Below are positions 1-8,353 of a stretch of 64,000 nt of DNA, in pieces. This DNA comes from Reinekea forsetii (GTDB lineage: Bacteria > Pseudomonadota > Gammaproteobacteria > Pseudomonadales > Natronospirillaceae). The position numbers were made by a program, and so were the translations under genes. The stretch lies in the NCBI RefSeq assembly GCF_018860385.1, contig NZ_JAHKPH010000008.1, positions 386,080 through 450,079 on the forward strand, written 5' to 3'. Within the stretch, counting starts at the first letter, position 1, and each line of letters opens with the position of its first letter. The notes beneath the pieces are model-generated. The model did no database searches and was not told the origin of the DNA. It was given only the letters and a program-made list of their open reading frames with translations.

Positions 1-90
1 AGTGTGTGTCCTGTTAAGTTGATTGGGGTTGGTTATGCTGCCAACTGGGCTGGAAGTAAAGCCTATAATTACTTAACTGCAGATTACTAA
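1..90 (+). CDS. C-terminal end of an unidentified protein (partial)
   Basis: Frame 1 is open from the first base and ends at TAA 88-90, giving 29 residues that finish with the sequence YNYLTADY. The small, glycine-, alanine- and tyrosine-rich tail shows no recognisable motif. The stop lies 15 bp before the next start codon, so this gene may be cotranscribed with the small membrane protein that follows. Too little remains to name a family. Confidence 0.45.
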   Translation, partial: SVCPVKLIGVGYAANWAGSKAYNYLTADY

Positions 91-105
91 ATACAGGTAG
101 ATTCT

Positions 106-375
106 ATGAAGTGTATAAATTGCAAATCAAAGATTCATAAGAAAGAGTTTATCTTGGCTATTTACAACGGAAAACATCGATGTAAAAAATGTGGGGATGT
201 TTACAGTTTAAGTTTTTCTCAATTTATGGCCATATATTTACCAATAATATTTTTATCGAGCTACACTTTTTCTTTTTATCGGGAATATACCTTGATAGTA
301 ACAGGGCTATATCTATGCTGTGCATTCTTGTTAACTGCAATAATTATAAGGAAAAAGCTTGAACAGGATAAGTGA
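106..375 (+). CDS. Small zinc-ribbon membrane protein (hypothetical)
   Basis: This is an 89-aa protein. It starts with two CxxC pairs (CINC at residues 3-6 and CKKCG around 26-30), the spacing of a small zinc ribbon. Two hydrophobic segments follow, at about residues 41-57 and 62-81, and the protein ends in a short basic tail. The likely topology is a cytoplasmic zinc ribbon with a two-helix membrane hairpin. The function is not recognisable. The region is AT-rich and its downstream flank is gene-poor, as expected of accessory DNA. Confidence 0.6.
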   Translation: MKCINCKSKIHKKEFILAIYNGKHRCKKCGDVYSLSFSQFMAIYLPIIFLSSYTFSFYREYTLIVTGLYLCCAFLLTAIIIRKKLEQDK

Positions 376-944
376 GCCAAATTGAAAATTGATGTGTATT
401 CTAACGTTATCAAAAATAACCGATCGCCTTTGTTGGTTTAATCACGCAATCGTTAAAATGTAGCAGCGTTAATTAACAAATAGGACAAGCAATTAAATTA
501 TATGTAGGGTAATTGTGTATATTTTGTCTAGTTTACCGAAGGTGTAATTATACGGACAGTCACTTTAAAAATAATACGCTGTCCACAACGCCCAAAATAG
601 CAACTAAGTGTAAACCAGCCTGTTCGATGGCCGACAAGAGCTCGCACAATACGCAACCAGCTCCATCAAACGTACCGTCAGCTAACCTATTTGCCGAACC
701 AAGTAGCCTAACTAATATGAACGCACTTTAACTGCAATAGTAAAGAGAATTAAGCTTGAGCAAAAAAAAGTGAACCTGAAATACAAATTTATTAATGATT
801 ACGCCGCTGAATTTGAACGATTTCAGGGCAATACTTATAAAAAACTAATTAGGGCATACTCTAATTTGGTGGAGTTTCAGTGTGTGCCCCTTTCAGTTCA
901 TGTTTTAGGCATTGATGAGATTCAATAGTTAACGCTCGTTAATT
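376..944. other. Gene-poor, AT-rich spacer; possible degraded coding DNA
   Basis: There is no convincing gene in these 569 bases. A forward 72-codon frame at 513-731 has low-complexity Ser/Pro/Asn composition and no ribosome-binding site. A 52-codon frame from GTG 770 to TAG 928 encodes a more protein-like sequence (residues such as NDYAAEFERFQG), with no family recognised; it could be a gene remnant. I see no tRNA, no clear attC site and no terminator. Confidence 0.4.
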
Positions 945-1337
945 CTATTGCTGCTCTAACCAACTTGCTAATGGCTCCCAGTACATTTTATGCCAGCCTC
1001 CGTTTAGGTGTTCAGCTGAACCTTCTGGGCACCCTGTATGATTCAATGTAATGGTGCATTCGCCGTTAGCTTCAGAAAACTCTAGCTTAACAATTGAATA
1101 TGTATTTTCAGGCCAATTTGCTGGGCGCCATGCTTGTACGATGAGTGCGTTAGGCTGTATGTCGATAAATCGTCCTTCAATTTTGCCGCCATGCACACTG
1201 AAGGGTTCTCCGGCTTTAGGCGTTATCTTTGCGCCGTCATTGGTAAAGGCTGCATGTTTTTCTGGGTTTATGTAGGCATCAAATACTTCGCTTAGCGATG
1301 CTTTAAAAGTGACTTCTTGAGTGAATGCTGTTGTCAT
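945..1337 (-). CDS. SRPBCC/AHSA1-type START-like domain protein
   Basis: This 130-aa protein has the AHSA1-like (activator of Hsp90 ATPase homolog 1-like) SRPBCC fold. It opens with a beta strand and helix (FTQEVTFKASLSEVFDAYIN), continues with the glycine turn GKIEGRFIDIQPN and the WRPANWPE strand, and closes with a C-terminal helix containing HLNGGWHKMYWEPLASWL. The fold forms a hydrophobic ligand cavity; the ligand is unknown. The start is supported by AGGAG six bases upstream. It is divergent from the arsR-type gene and shares a control region with palindromes at 1363 and 1419, so it is probably under the same repressor. Confidence 0.85.
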   Translation of the reverse strand: MTTAFTQEVTFKASLSEVFDAYINPEKHAAFTNDGAKITPKAGEPFSVHGGKIEGRFIDIQPNALIVQAWRPANWPENTYSIVKLEFSEANGECTITLNHTGCPEGSAEHLNGGWHKMYWEPLASWLEQQ

Positions 1338-1362
1338 GTGGGGCTCCTAGTGATTAATACAG

Positions 1363-1378
1363 TTAACCAAATGGTTAA
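1363..1378. promoter_or_regulatory. Palindromic operator 1 of the divergent ArsR control region
   Basis: This is a 7-2-7 inverted repeat, TTAACCA-AA-TGGTTAA, lying 26 bp upstream of the start codon of the minus-strand SRPBCC gene. It has the size and symmetry of a dimeric winged-helix (ArsR) operator. A second, weaker copy lies 56 bp away near the regulator's own start, which suggests autoregulation and control of both directions. The regulatory role is inferred. Confidence 0.6.
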
Positions 1379-1418
1379 GTGTTGTCAGGATAGTCGATGC
1401 AATCAGAATTTGCAATAC

Positions 1419-1434
1419 TAAACTAAATGGTTAA
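1419..1434. promoter_or_regulatory. Palindromic operator 2 near the arsR-type gene start
   Basis: The sequence TAAACTA-AA-TGGTTAA keeps the right half of operator 1 exactly and has two mismatches in the left arm. It ends 10 bp before the regulator's start codon, so a bound repressor would block transcription or early elongation of the regulator operon. Confidence 0.5.
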
Positions 1435-1444
1435 TCATTGAGGA

Positions 1445-1798
1445 ATGCAAAAAAATACCGTATTACCCAAAAATGATGAACTCGATCTAGTGTTCAAAGC
1501 GTTGGCAGACCCAACACGTAGGCACTTTATTGAAGTGCTGAAGCAAGCAGACGCAACCGTTGGCGAGCTAGCCGAGCCTTTGGCTATGTCACTTCCGGCA
1601 GCCTCAAAGCACATTAGTGTATTAACGGCAGCAGGGCTGGTCTCTAAAACTAAGGTTGGCCGAGTATATCGTTGCCATTTCCAGCCAGAAGCCATGCTGA
1701 CGGCAAATGAATGGCTTGAGCAGAATAGAGAGGCTTGGAATGATCGCTTAGACGCGCTTTCGGATTTTCTTGAATCAAACACTAATGAGGCCACATGA
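1445..1798 (+). CDS. ArsR-family winged-helix transcriptional regulator
   Basis: This 117-aa ArsR/SmtB-type regulator shows the canonical core: LDLVFKALADPTRRHFIEVL (helices 1-2), then the recognition region LAMSLPAASKHISVLTAAGLV, then the wing KTKVGRVYRCHF. It lacks the metal-binding cysteine motif (CxC) of true arsenic or cadmium sensors. It fits the subgroup of ArsR regulators that are operonic with SRPBCC proteins. Its stop overlaps the next start (ATGA), implying translational coupling. The ribosome-binding site (GAGGA) is very close to the ATG, so initiation may be weak. Confidence 0.9.
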   Translation: MQKNTVLPKNDELDLVFKALADPTRRHFIEVLKQADATVGELAEPLAMSLPAASKHISVLTAAGLVSKTKVGRVYRCHFQPEAMLTANEWLEQNREAWNDRLDALSDFLESNTNEAT

Positions 1799-2235
1799 CA
1801 AACACCAGTTTAGCATTAGTCGTTAAGAAAACCTTGGCGGCATCACCAGAGCGGGTTTTTAATGCCTGGACTCATAAAGAAGCGCTGAAAAAGTGGTGGG
1901 GTCCTAAAGGGGTGACATGCCATGATGCCGATATAGACTTACGCGTAGGTGGGAAATACCAAATAGGTAATACACTGCCAGATGGGAATGTTGTATGGAT
2001 ACGTGGGCAATTCGTGGCGATCGAAACCAACAAAAAGCTCGTTTATACCTGGGGAACTGACGCTGAAAACTCAGACTCAGAGCGGGTAACCGTGAAGTTT
2101 AAGCCAATGGGCGAAACCACAGAAGTTACCGTTATTCATGAAAAAATCGCCACACAAGCTTTGTTGGAGCAGCACACCCAAGGTTGGGAGGGTTGTTTGG
2201 CTGGGTTGGCAGGTTATGAGTTTGAGAGTGCTTAG
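1795..2235 (+). CDS. SRPBCC/AHSA1-type START-like domain protein, coupled to ArsR regulator
   Basis: This 146-aa protein is of the AHSA1-like SRPBCC family. The N-terminal strand is followed by the helix SPERVFNAWTHKEALKKWWGPKG, then the turn DIDLRVGGKYQIG, the strand ANSDSERVTVKF-like region and the C-terminal helix TQGWEGCLAGLAGYE. The WWGPKG motif is typical of the family. It overlaps the arsR-type gene by 4 bp and is a paralog of the divergent gene at 945-1337, so one regulator appears to control two START-like proteins. The substrate is unknown. Confidence 0.88.
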   Translation: MTNTSLALVVKKTLAASPERVFNAWTHKEALKKWWGPKGVTCHDADIDLRVGGKYQIGNTLPDGNVVWIRGQFVAIETNKKLVYTWGTDAENSDSERVTVKFKPMGETTEVTVIHEKIATQALLEQHTQGWEGCLAGLAGYEFESA

Positions 2236-2259
2236 AATTGTGATGTAGAGACGAATCTG

Positions 2260-2293
2260 TTCGCCTACTTTTCTTGGCGAATTTTTGTTTTTT
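2260..2293 (+). terminator. Rho-independent terminator after the arsR-SRPBCC operon
   Basis: The stem TTCGCC/GGCGAA with a 10-nt loop is followed by a T-rich run (TTTTTGTTTTTT), 25 bp after the SRPBCC stop codon. Confidence 0.85.
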
Positions 2294-2513
2294 AAGTTGA
2301 AATGGCTTTTCCCCTAAAAGTGAATTTTGTAGGTAGATATTACTCGGCTTTCACTGCTCGTTGTATTCAATATAACCGAGATGGCTAAGGTTTCAGTAAT
2401 GCATTGAATTGAACAAGTTCCTTTTTGGTGATATGGTCAAAAAATTGTTGAAAAAAATAATTAAACAGTAATAAGCGCTAAAACAAAACGATATTACCTC
2501 TCTATTAGGAGTA

Positions 2514-3413
2514 ATGAAGTCCGTGAAAAGAATATTATTAGTTGTTGGTTTAATCGTACTTATAGGTTGTGCACCCGAAACAGACAAGTCAAATAAAAAT
2601 ACCTCGATTGATTGCACAAATCCTTCTGATACAAATGGCTATGTGTTAGGCGTAGATACCATTATTAATAGCCACTCAGCTGGTCTAAACGCCAGTCATC
2701 CACTTGATATGGGTTTATATGTTGGAGTTTCATTTCAGGGTTTTGAGGAAAGTGAAATTGAAACAGCAAAATTATACTATCCAAACAATTTAGAATCTTC
2801 TGCTCCTTATTTAGTTACTTCTCATTCTTACGGAACTCAAATTCATTTCTATAACGCATTCTTCGAATCATATTCTAAAACTAACGGTCTTCGTATAGCC
2901 CCAATGACTGGATATTGTGTTCAAATAGTGCTGACTAATGGTATTACTTTTGCTAAAAAGTTTGACCTTGAACGTCCAGATGGATCTACTCCAATTATCG
3001 GTGAAAAGCTTGTGCATTTTGATGATTTCGATTCAATTACTTCTGGTGGCGATTATACTCGTGGATTGGCACTTCCAAGTCTAAGCTCAGCGAGTATAAC
3101 GGAAACTGAGTTAACTTTTTCGATGACTATTAACGACAGTCGAACGACGGAATACGCAATTAATATCCGTGACTCTGATGGATATCTAATCGCTGAGTAC
3201 TTCACAGATGATGCATTAAATATAAAAAATGATGGGCAAAAGAATTATGTCATTAATTTTGGAAATATAGATACCGATTTATCGCCGGCTGAATTGGTCC
3301 TTAGATCAAACTATATGTTTGTAATGACATACGATACAGGAAACATAGGCGACAGCTACAACCCATCTTGGTCTGAAATAAAGGCTACTTCAAAAGCAAT
3401 ATTTTTCAAATGA
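2514..3413 (+). CDS. Hypothetical lipoprotein
   Basis: This 299-aa protein has a lipoprotein signal: basic MKSVKR, a hydrophobic stretch, then a lipobox ending LIGC at about residue 19. The mature part is acidic, serine- and threonine-rich and predicted to be mostly beta, with no recognised domain. AGGAG lies only two bases before the annotated ATG, so a GTG at 2523 is an alternative start. The gene stands alone, is AT-richer than its neighbours and looks like accessory DNA. The function is unknown. Confidence 0.7.
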   Translation: MKSVKRILLVVGLIVLIGCAPETDKSNKNTSIDCTNPSDTNGYVLGVDTIINSHSAGLNASHPLDMGLYVGVSFQGFEESEIETAKLYYPNNLESSAPYLVTSHSYGTQIHFYNAFFESYSKTNGLRIAPMTGYCVQIVLTNGITFAKKFDLERPDGSTPIIGEKLVHFDDFDSITSGGDYTRGLALPSLSSASITETELTFSMTINDSRTTEYAINIRDSDGYLIAEYFTDDALNIKNDGQKNYVINFGNIDTDLSPAELVLRSNYMFVMTYDTGNIGDSYNPSWSEIKATSKAIFFK

Positions 3414-3419
3414 ATGAAG

Positions 3420-3440
3420 GGGGTTGTTAAAATCAACCCC
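3420..3440 (+). terminator. Stem-loop after the lipoprotein gene
   Basis: The perfect 7-bp stem GGGGTTG/CAACCCC with a 7-nt loop starts 7 bp after the stop codon. No strong T tract follows directly, so termination is plausible but not certain. Confidence 0.45.
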
Positions 3441-3919
3441 AAATAGACTTTCAACTTGAATGTAAAAAACGCCTAGCTTGGCATTTTTTGTAGCCCGAGA
3501 AAATTTACAGGCCTATTTCCTCTTTGAATTAGAACATTCTCCAAAGTCGTTGAGTATTATGATGAACATGCGGTTAAACCGCCCTAGCTAAATTGGCCGC
3601 TAGGGCTTAATCGTCTAATAAAGCTTGGGATTTGAATCCCTGGTTAGCATCCAGTTCCCAGAACATACCAGTATAAGCATTTTCACGATTCGCCTCACGA
3701 GCAATATGTTCATTCAGCACCTTCATGAACCAGCTGATTTTGCCTAGCCATGACGGTGTTCGTTGTTTATGTTCGAAAAGCTACTTTCTCTATATTGTAT
3801 GCATTTCAGCCAATTAACGGGACAATTCTTAAGTGGCTGCCCCATGTTGGCTTTACTGAATTTTTTGACCCCGATTTTTTTTCAGGGTCTGCGCTAATGG
3901 GTTAGTTCAGCTGTTCTTA
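3441..3919. other. Spacer with hairpins and a transposase remnant
   Basis: The spacer between convergent genes holds a short hairpin GCGGTT-A-AACCGC (3570-3582), the hairpin CCCTAGC/GCTAGGG (3582-3605) and the decayed transposase fragment annotated separately. The two hairpins lie immediately 3' of the fragment on its own strand, where the end structure of an IS200-like element would be expected. Nothing else is recognised up to 3919. Confidence 0.5.
3607..3780 (-). pseudogene. Remnant of a REP-associated tyrosine (Y1, IS200-like) transposase
   Basis: Read on the minus strand, this frame gives WLGKISWFMKVLNEHIAR, then EANRENAYTGMFWE, then GFKSQALLDD and a stop. It matches, from recalled family patterns, the central part of the long RAYT/COG1943 transposases (SWFMR.LNE.IAR.AN.ED..TGRFWEGRFKSQALLDE). 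A 5-residue insertion disrupts FWEGRFKSQ. Both the catalytic HUH half and the C-terminus are missing, and the frame closes at a TAG at 3781. It is a non-functional fossil. It is relevant because REP-like repeats of several families occur later in the window. Confidence 0.75.
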
Positions 3920-5920
3920 TTATTTACCAACCACTCGCGTGATTTGCGTAAGTATTGCAGGCTCTAGTATCAATGACTTTGCGGTAGCTAATGTTTTCAG
4001 TGAAACAGATCTTACATCAGCCGTAACGGGCGTCGAAGTCGCCCCACCTTGTTCCATAACCTTGAATATCAATTCATCGTCAGCCGTCCAAATGATATCC
4101 GTACTTACCCATTTTAAAGCGGAATTATCAAACCCAGGTTGAGCAGAGAAAACTCCTTCACTTATTGGAGCATCGTACGAATCATAAAGTTTACTTAAGT
4201 TGTGATTATCTGCTGTTTCAATGTTGTATGCCCACAAGTCTGTGTGATCACTATTTTCTATATCAACTGCCCAGTACAACTGCCATTGCCCTGTTGGAGA
4301 ACGCTCTATATTTGTTTCAAGGTTGGTTGGAATGTTCGTCCCGGTCGTGTCTCTATTTACGATGTTTTGGACTACAGACGCGGCGATTGCTTCTTCGTTC
4401 GCTTGGTTTGTATTTGCAGTATTTACATGAAGTAAATTATCTTTCAAATCGGCTGCGGAGTCAGAGCTTAACACCGATATGGAACTGTTGTTTGTATTCC
4501 AGTTCCAATTGTCGATGTCATAATTTACAGTGCCTTCTAACCATTCAATATTAGTGGTTACAACGTCATTGGGCGACCATGTTGCAAATCGCCAATAACC
4601 TGATGAAGCGTTGTCAGGAACGTTCGAATGAGTAGAGCTTAGTCCCAGTAACCGACCATCAGGTGACCATTCATATTTAGACGTTGATGTACTAGCTGTA
4701 TCAATCGGTAAATCCAATATAGATTGATCAACGCCATTAAAGTAATACATAGCAGAAGAGTCTGTAAAAACTATCTGAGTGGCAACATAGGGTGAAAAGG
4801 AGGTTATGCCGGGGGCTGCAATCGGGCTGTTTATTTTTTGAGTAGTATCAGAACTCGGGCGCCAGTTAAATAGGTCATAAGTGTAGGGGGTTGAAGATGG
4901 GTCTGATGTGACTGTTGTAGAGCCGATAAAAAACAATTGGTTAGTGGCCCATTTCGCACTTCCTACTTTTATAGAAGTGAGCGCATTGTCTGCGGAGCTA
5001 TTGTCCACTAATGTTGAAATAGCCGAGTCTGCAGTCGGGTCAAAAATAGAGGCAGATGTGGTTGTTAAAAGTGACGCAAATGGTTTCTCCTCTAAAAATG
5101 TATTGTTGTCACTCCAAGTCAATGTGTCAAAAAATACTGATGTTTCGTTTGGGGTAATATCAACGTTCGTTAAACTGTTTGTATCAACCCAATACAGCTT
5201 ATCTTGCGAAGTATCGCTACTATGAGGCGCTTCAATGGCCAATACTGTACTATCGTTACTCCAGTAACTCGCCACGGCATTTTGATCTCTGTTTTCAAAA
5301 CCCATCTTAACCTTATGATTGATGCCCGTTTCAGAATCATATAAGTTTGCTTGCCAGACTGAGTTATTAAATTGTTGTGTATAGAATACAAAACGACCAT
5401 TAGGCGAAATGTCGATTATGTGGTTAGAACTTGCACGAGAGTCCGCACTTTTTAGGTTAATCTGCTTTGCACTATAAGTTCCGGTTAAATAGAGGGGGCT
5501 CGTATTCGGCGTTTGTATTTCAGCGGTTCCACCATCAATAATTACAAAAGGCTCGGCTTTAATCTCGACGGTAATAGACTTTGTTGTAGTGTTGCCAACT
5601 TCATCAGTGACTGTAGAGGTTAGCTTCGTTGTTTGGTTGGGTGCAATGTCTAGGTTAAAGTTAAATAGGGCATGCTCATTGCTGCTTTCAGATAGTGTTA
5701 CGCCAGCCATATCACTCTTCCAAGTGACTTCTAAATCATCTAACTGGCTAATGTCATCATCAATAATAGAGTTTACTCGGAAAGTTGATCCTGGGAATGC
5801 CGTAATTGCAGGTGTTTGCAGTTGTAGGCTCGGTGCGTTTTTATCAGCACTCTGATCTGGCAGCTTTACGCATGCCGATAAAGTAAGTGCAGCAACCGCA
5901 CTCCATAGCAGTTTATTCAT
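3920..5920 (-). CDS. Lipoprotein with Ig-like N-terminus and TolB-like beta-propeller repeats
   Basis: This 666-aa protein has a clear lipoprotein signal (MNKLLWSAVAALTLSAC, lipobox LSAC). Residues about 30-120 look like an Ig-like/cadherin-like domain (DDISQLDDLEVTWKSD, TSTVTDEVGNTTTKS). The rest contains WD40/TolB-type strand repeats with the signature S-P-[DNT]-G: SPNGRFVFYTQQ, SPDGRLLGLSS and SPTGQWQLYW. Such lipoproteins are usually periplasmic or outer-membrane scaffolds. The gene is followed in the transcript direction by no clear terminator. It sits 44 bp downstream of the next-listed outer-membrane protein and is probably in one operon with it. Confidence 0.8.
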   Translation of the reverse strand: MNKLLWSAVAALTLSACVKLPDQSADKNAPSLQLQTPAITAFPGSTFRVNSIIDDDISQLDDLEVTWKSDMAGVTLSESSNEHALFNFNLDIAPNQTTKLTSTVTDEVGNTTTKSITVEIKAEPFVIIDGGTAEIQTPNTSPLYLTGTYSAKQINLKSADSRASSNHIIDISPNGRFVFYTQQFNNSVWQANLYDSETGINHKVKMGFENRDQNAVASYWSNDSTVLAIEAPHSSDTSQDKLYWVDTNSLTNVDITPNETSVFFDTLTWSDNNTFLEEKPFASLLTTTSASIFDPTADSAISTLVDNSSADNALTSIKVGSAKWATNQLFFIGSTTVTSDPSSTPYTYDLFNWRPSSDTTQKINSPIAAPGITSFSPYVATQIVFTDSSAMYYFNGVDQSILDLPIDTASTSTSKYEWSPDGRLLGLSSTHSNVPDNASSGYWRFATWSPNDVVTTNIEWLEGTVNYDIDNWNWNTNNSSISVLSSDSAADLKDNLLHVNTANTNQANEEAIAASVVQNIVNRDTTGTNIPTNLETNIERSPTGQWQLYWAVDIENSDHTDLWAYNIETADNHNLSKLYDSYDAPISEGVFSAQPGFDNSALKWVSTDIIWTADDELIFKVMEQGGATSTPVTADVRSVSLKTLATAKSLILEPAILTQITRVVGK

Positions 5921-5964
5921 CCTAATCTCCTTGGATGTAGTAGATTTATATCTTTTAACTTGAA

Positions 5965-6540
5965 TTAATATTGAATGGAAAGTTGGCCCGATATAGCCGA
6001 AAAAGAATCAGAAAGTGGCGCAAGTTGGCCGGCCACCACAAATGACATACGTTGGTTTATTGGAACTTCTATCTTTGCTAAGAATTCTGCTGAAAGGGCT
6101 AGTGTACTCGGAGTCGCTATCGCTTTGAGGACAGAGCCATTTTTTTGCCATTGAAACTGGTTCGATACAAAACTCATAGACCCTTGAATGCCTGCCCCAA
6201 GCCATATTTTTTTGTCACCCATGATTAAATCGTGCTCTAAAACACCAGAAACACCAGCAGACATGAAGTTGCCACCAAACATACCTTCTTCTGCGGTTGG
6301 TACCGTTGGAATATAATTAAGTTGCAAGGCAGTCGTTGCGCGTAAATGTTGTTCGACCAGAAGTGGCACACTGAAGCCGCCAGCAAGAGATAATAAAGGG
6401 CCTGTTTCAAATGAGTCTGTACTGATCGAAGCGTAACCAACTCCAGCAGTCACGAACGTCTGTTTTGCATCCCATTCTGCTGCATAGCAAACGTGAGTGA
6501 AAAGCAGTGCGCAAAGACAGATTAAATTAGAAGTTTTCAT
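5965..6540 (-). CDS. Outer-membrane beta-barrel-like protein with signal peptide
   Basis: The preferred start is ATG at 6540, preceded by AAAGGA; a longer frame starting at 6561 has no ribosome-binding site. The 191-aa product begins with a cleavable signal peptide (MKTSNLICLCALLFTHVCYA). It continues with alternating amphipathic strands rich in glycine (AGVGYASIST, LSLAGGFSVPLL, IWLGAGIQGSMSFV) and ends in SGQLSIQY, a terminal aromatic residue typical of BAM substrates. This suggests a small 8-10 strand barrel. It probably forms an operon with the lipoprotein downstream. The specific function is unknown. Confidence 0.7.
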   Translation of the reverse strand: MKTSNLICLCALLFTHVCYAAEWDAKQTFVTAGVGYASISTDSFETGPLLSLAGGFSVPLLVEQHLRATTALQLNYIPTVPTAEEGMFGGNFMSAGVSGVLEHDLIMGDKKIWLGAGIQGSMSFVSNQFQWQKNGSVLKAIATPSTLALSAEFLAKIEVPINQRMSFVVAGQLAPLSDSFSAISGQLSIQY

Positions 6541-6912
6541 AATTTCCTTTAGGTGCATCAAAAGTCCATTTATATCGAAGAATCCTGCCTCTATTTTTCG
6601 TAACTAGCAATGTTGTGTGGCTGAAAATGAGAACGAGTGCAATAAATTATTGAATTGAGAGTAAACTTAAAGTTGACTGAGAAATATTCTTTGCCATAGG
6701 AGTTTAGTTAAATCAAAGGTGTTTATGACCTACTTAGGCTTTGGTTTTATCAACTCGGTCGTATTTGGCGTGTTATTTTCGTAGGTTGCCCAATACATTA
6801 GTCTTTGATAGCTCTACCTTCGCTCTCTGATTTCCTGTAAAATGCGCTCCCTTTGATTTTTTCGCTAAACCGATGTTTGATGTGAGCGGTTTAGCCTGTA
6901 GCGGGAGCTAAC
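6541..6912. other. Divergent promoter region before prfB, with a leader hairpin
   Basis: No gene is seen. A perfect 9-bp inverted repeat, GCTAAACCG (6864-6872) and CGGTTTAGC (6887-6895), lies 17 bp before the prfB GTG start and would form a stem-loop in the prfB leader. A possible -10 box TAAAAT is at 6838-6843 without a well-spaced -35. The rest is AT-rich. Confidence 0.5.
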
Positions 6913-8008
6913 GTGGAAGTAAACCCAATTCGAGAGCTGATTAAAGACCTAGACGCACGTACCGATGTGCTTCGGGGGTACCTTTGACTACGCCATTAAG
7001 AAAGAGCGCCTAGACGAAGTAGAGCGCGAACTCGCCCAACCTGAAGTGTGGAACAAGCCTGAACGTGCGCAAGCACTGGGGCAAGAGCGATCTTCATTAG
7101 AGCATGTTGTGCAGACCATTGATAACCTAGATTCTGGCTTAGCCGATGCTTCCGATTTATTGGAAATGGCGGTTGAAGAAGAAGATGTCGATTCTGTTGC
7201 TGAGGTTGAAGCTGAATTAGCCGATTTAAAGCAGCAGCTTGAAGTGCTTGAGTTCCGCCGTATGTTCAGTGGCGAAATGGACGAAAACAACGCTTACCTA
7301 GATATTCAGGCAGGCTCGGGCGGAACAGAGGCGCAAGATTGGGCTGAAATGCTGCTTCGTATGTATTTGCGTTGGGGTGAAGAAAAGGGCTTTAAAACCG
7401 AGTTGATGGAAGCATCGGCCGGTGATGTAGCGGGTATTAAGTCGGCTACGATTCGCTTTGAAGGCGAATACGCCTTTGGTTGGTTACGTACTGAAACCGG
7501 GGTTCACCGTTTGGTGCGCAAGTCTCCATTCGATTCAGGTAACCGTCGTCATACTTCATTCAGCTCAGTGTTCGTTTCTCCTGAGATAGACGATAACGTT
7601 GAAATTGAGATCAACCCGGCCGATTTACGCATAGATGTTTACCGTGCCTCAGGGGCAGGTGGTCAGCACGTTAACCGAACAGAGTCGGCGGTGCGTATTA
7701 CCCATAACCCAACGGGTATTGTGACGCAGTGTCAAAATGATCGATCTCAGCACAAAAACAAAGACCAGGCCATGAAACAGCTTAAAGCCAAGCTGTATGA
7801 GCATGAAATGAGCATTCGTAACGAAGCCGCTCAACTAGTAGAAGACAATAAGTCTGATATTGGTTGGGGCAGCCAAATTCGTTCTTACGTGCTAGATGAT
7901 TCGCGCATTAAAGATTTAAGAACCGGTGTAGAGAACCGCAATACCCAAAGTGTATTAGACGGTAACTTAGACGCTTTTATCGAAGCCTCATTGAAAAAAG
8001 GGCTATAA
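6913..8008 (+). CDS. prfB: Peptide chain release factor 2, with programmed +1 frameshift
   Basis: RF2 recognises UAA and UGA stops and triggers peptidyl-tRNA hydrolysis. The first 24 codons run from GTG 6913 ([20 protein letters not shown]...) to CTT 6982-6984, followed by an in-frame TGA at 6985-6987. Reading resumes in the +1 frame at GAC 6986. The site has the family layout: a purine-rich SD-like CGGGGGT shortly before CTT-TGA-C. The total is 364 aa, normal for RF2. The product carries the RF2 tripeptide SPF ([15 protein letters not shown]) and the catalytic GGQ ([18 protein letters not shown]). Low RF2 lets the ribosome pause at UGA and shift, an autoregulatory loop. lysS follows downstream, as in many Gammaproteobacteria. 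Confidence 0.97.
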
Positions 8009-8027
8009 AGCTAAATTATTTTTAGCG

Positions 8028-8149
8028 CGGTGGCAGAGTTTAACGAACTGGCTACTTGACTAAGAAGGACGCTGTGAACCCATCCGTGGGCACTCAAAGA
8101 CGACATCCATGTCGTCAAATGCCTTCTAACTCAAGCATCCAATCCGTTT
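8028..8149 (+). repeat. Structured repeat element, copy 1 of a tandem pair
   Basis: This is the first of two near-identical units with a 128-bp period. Each has outer arms CTTGA.TAAGAAGG and CCTTCTAACTCAAG. Between them are a core with a CCCATCCGTGGG hairpin and the palindrome GACGACAT-CC-ATGTCGTC. It lies 20 bp after the prfB stop and contains no reading frame. Confidence 0.85.
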
Positions 8150-8155
8150 TTAATA

Positions 8156-8277
8156 CGGTGGCAGAGTTTAACGAACTGGCTACTTGAGTAAGAAGGACGC
8201 TGTAAACCCGTCCGTGGGCGCTCAAAGACGACATCCATGTCGTCTCATGCCTTCTAACTCAAGCACCCAATCCGTTT
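8156..8277 (+). repeat. Structured repeat element, copy 2 of a tandem pair
   Basis: This is the second unit, with the same outer arms (13 of 14 positions complementary), the same GGACGCTGTAAACCC start of the core and the GACGACAT/ATGTCGTC palindrome. Differences from copy 1 are scattered single bases, several of them in loops (for example CCCATCC to CCCGTCC). Confidence 0.85.
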
Positions 8278-8353
8278 CAGAATGTGGCACAATTGACTGT
8301 GTTATAGAAAAATTAAAGCAGTTAAGTAAGTTTTAAAAGTAATACTGAATTAA

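Noticed and set aside
376-512. Possible integron attC-like sequence after the small zinc-ribbon gene
   Set aside because: An AACGTT-like core and a distal GCGTTAA were considered, but the core does not fit GTTRRRY/RYYYAAC pairing and no integrase is present.
513-731. 72-codon forward frame in the AT-rich spacer
   Set aside because: Low-complexity composition, no ribosome-binding site, no recognisable domain; possibly degraded DNA.
3939-4554. Plus-strand frames within the beta-propeller lipoprotein gene
   Set aside because: They overlap a complete, signal-peptide-bearing 666-aa gene on the other strand and show no start signals.
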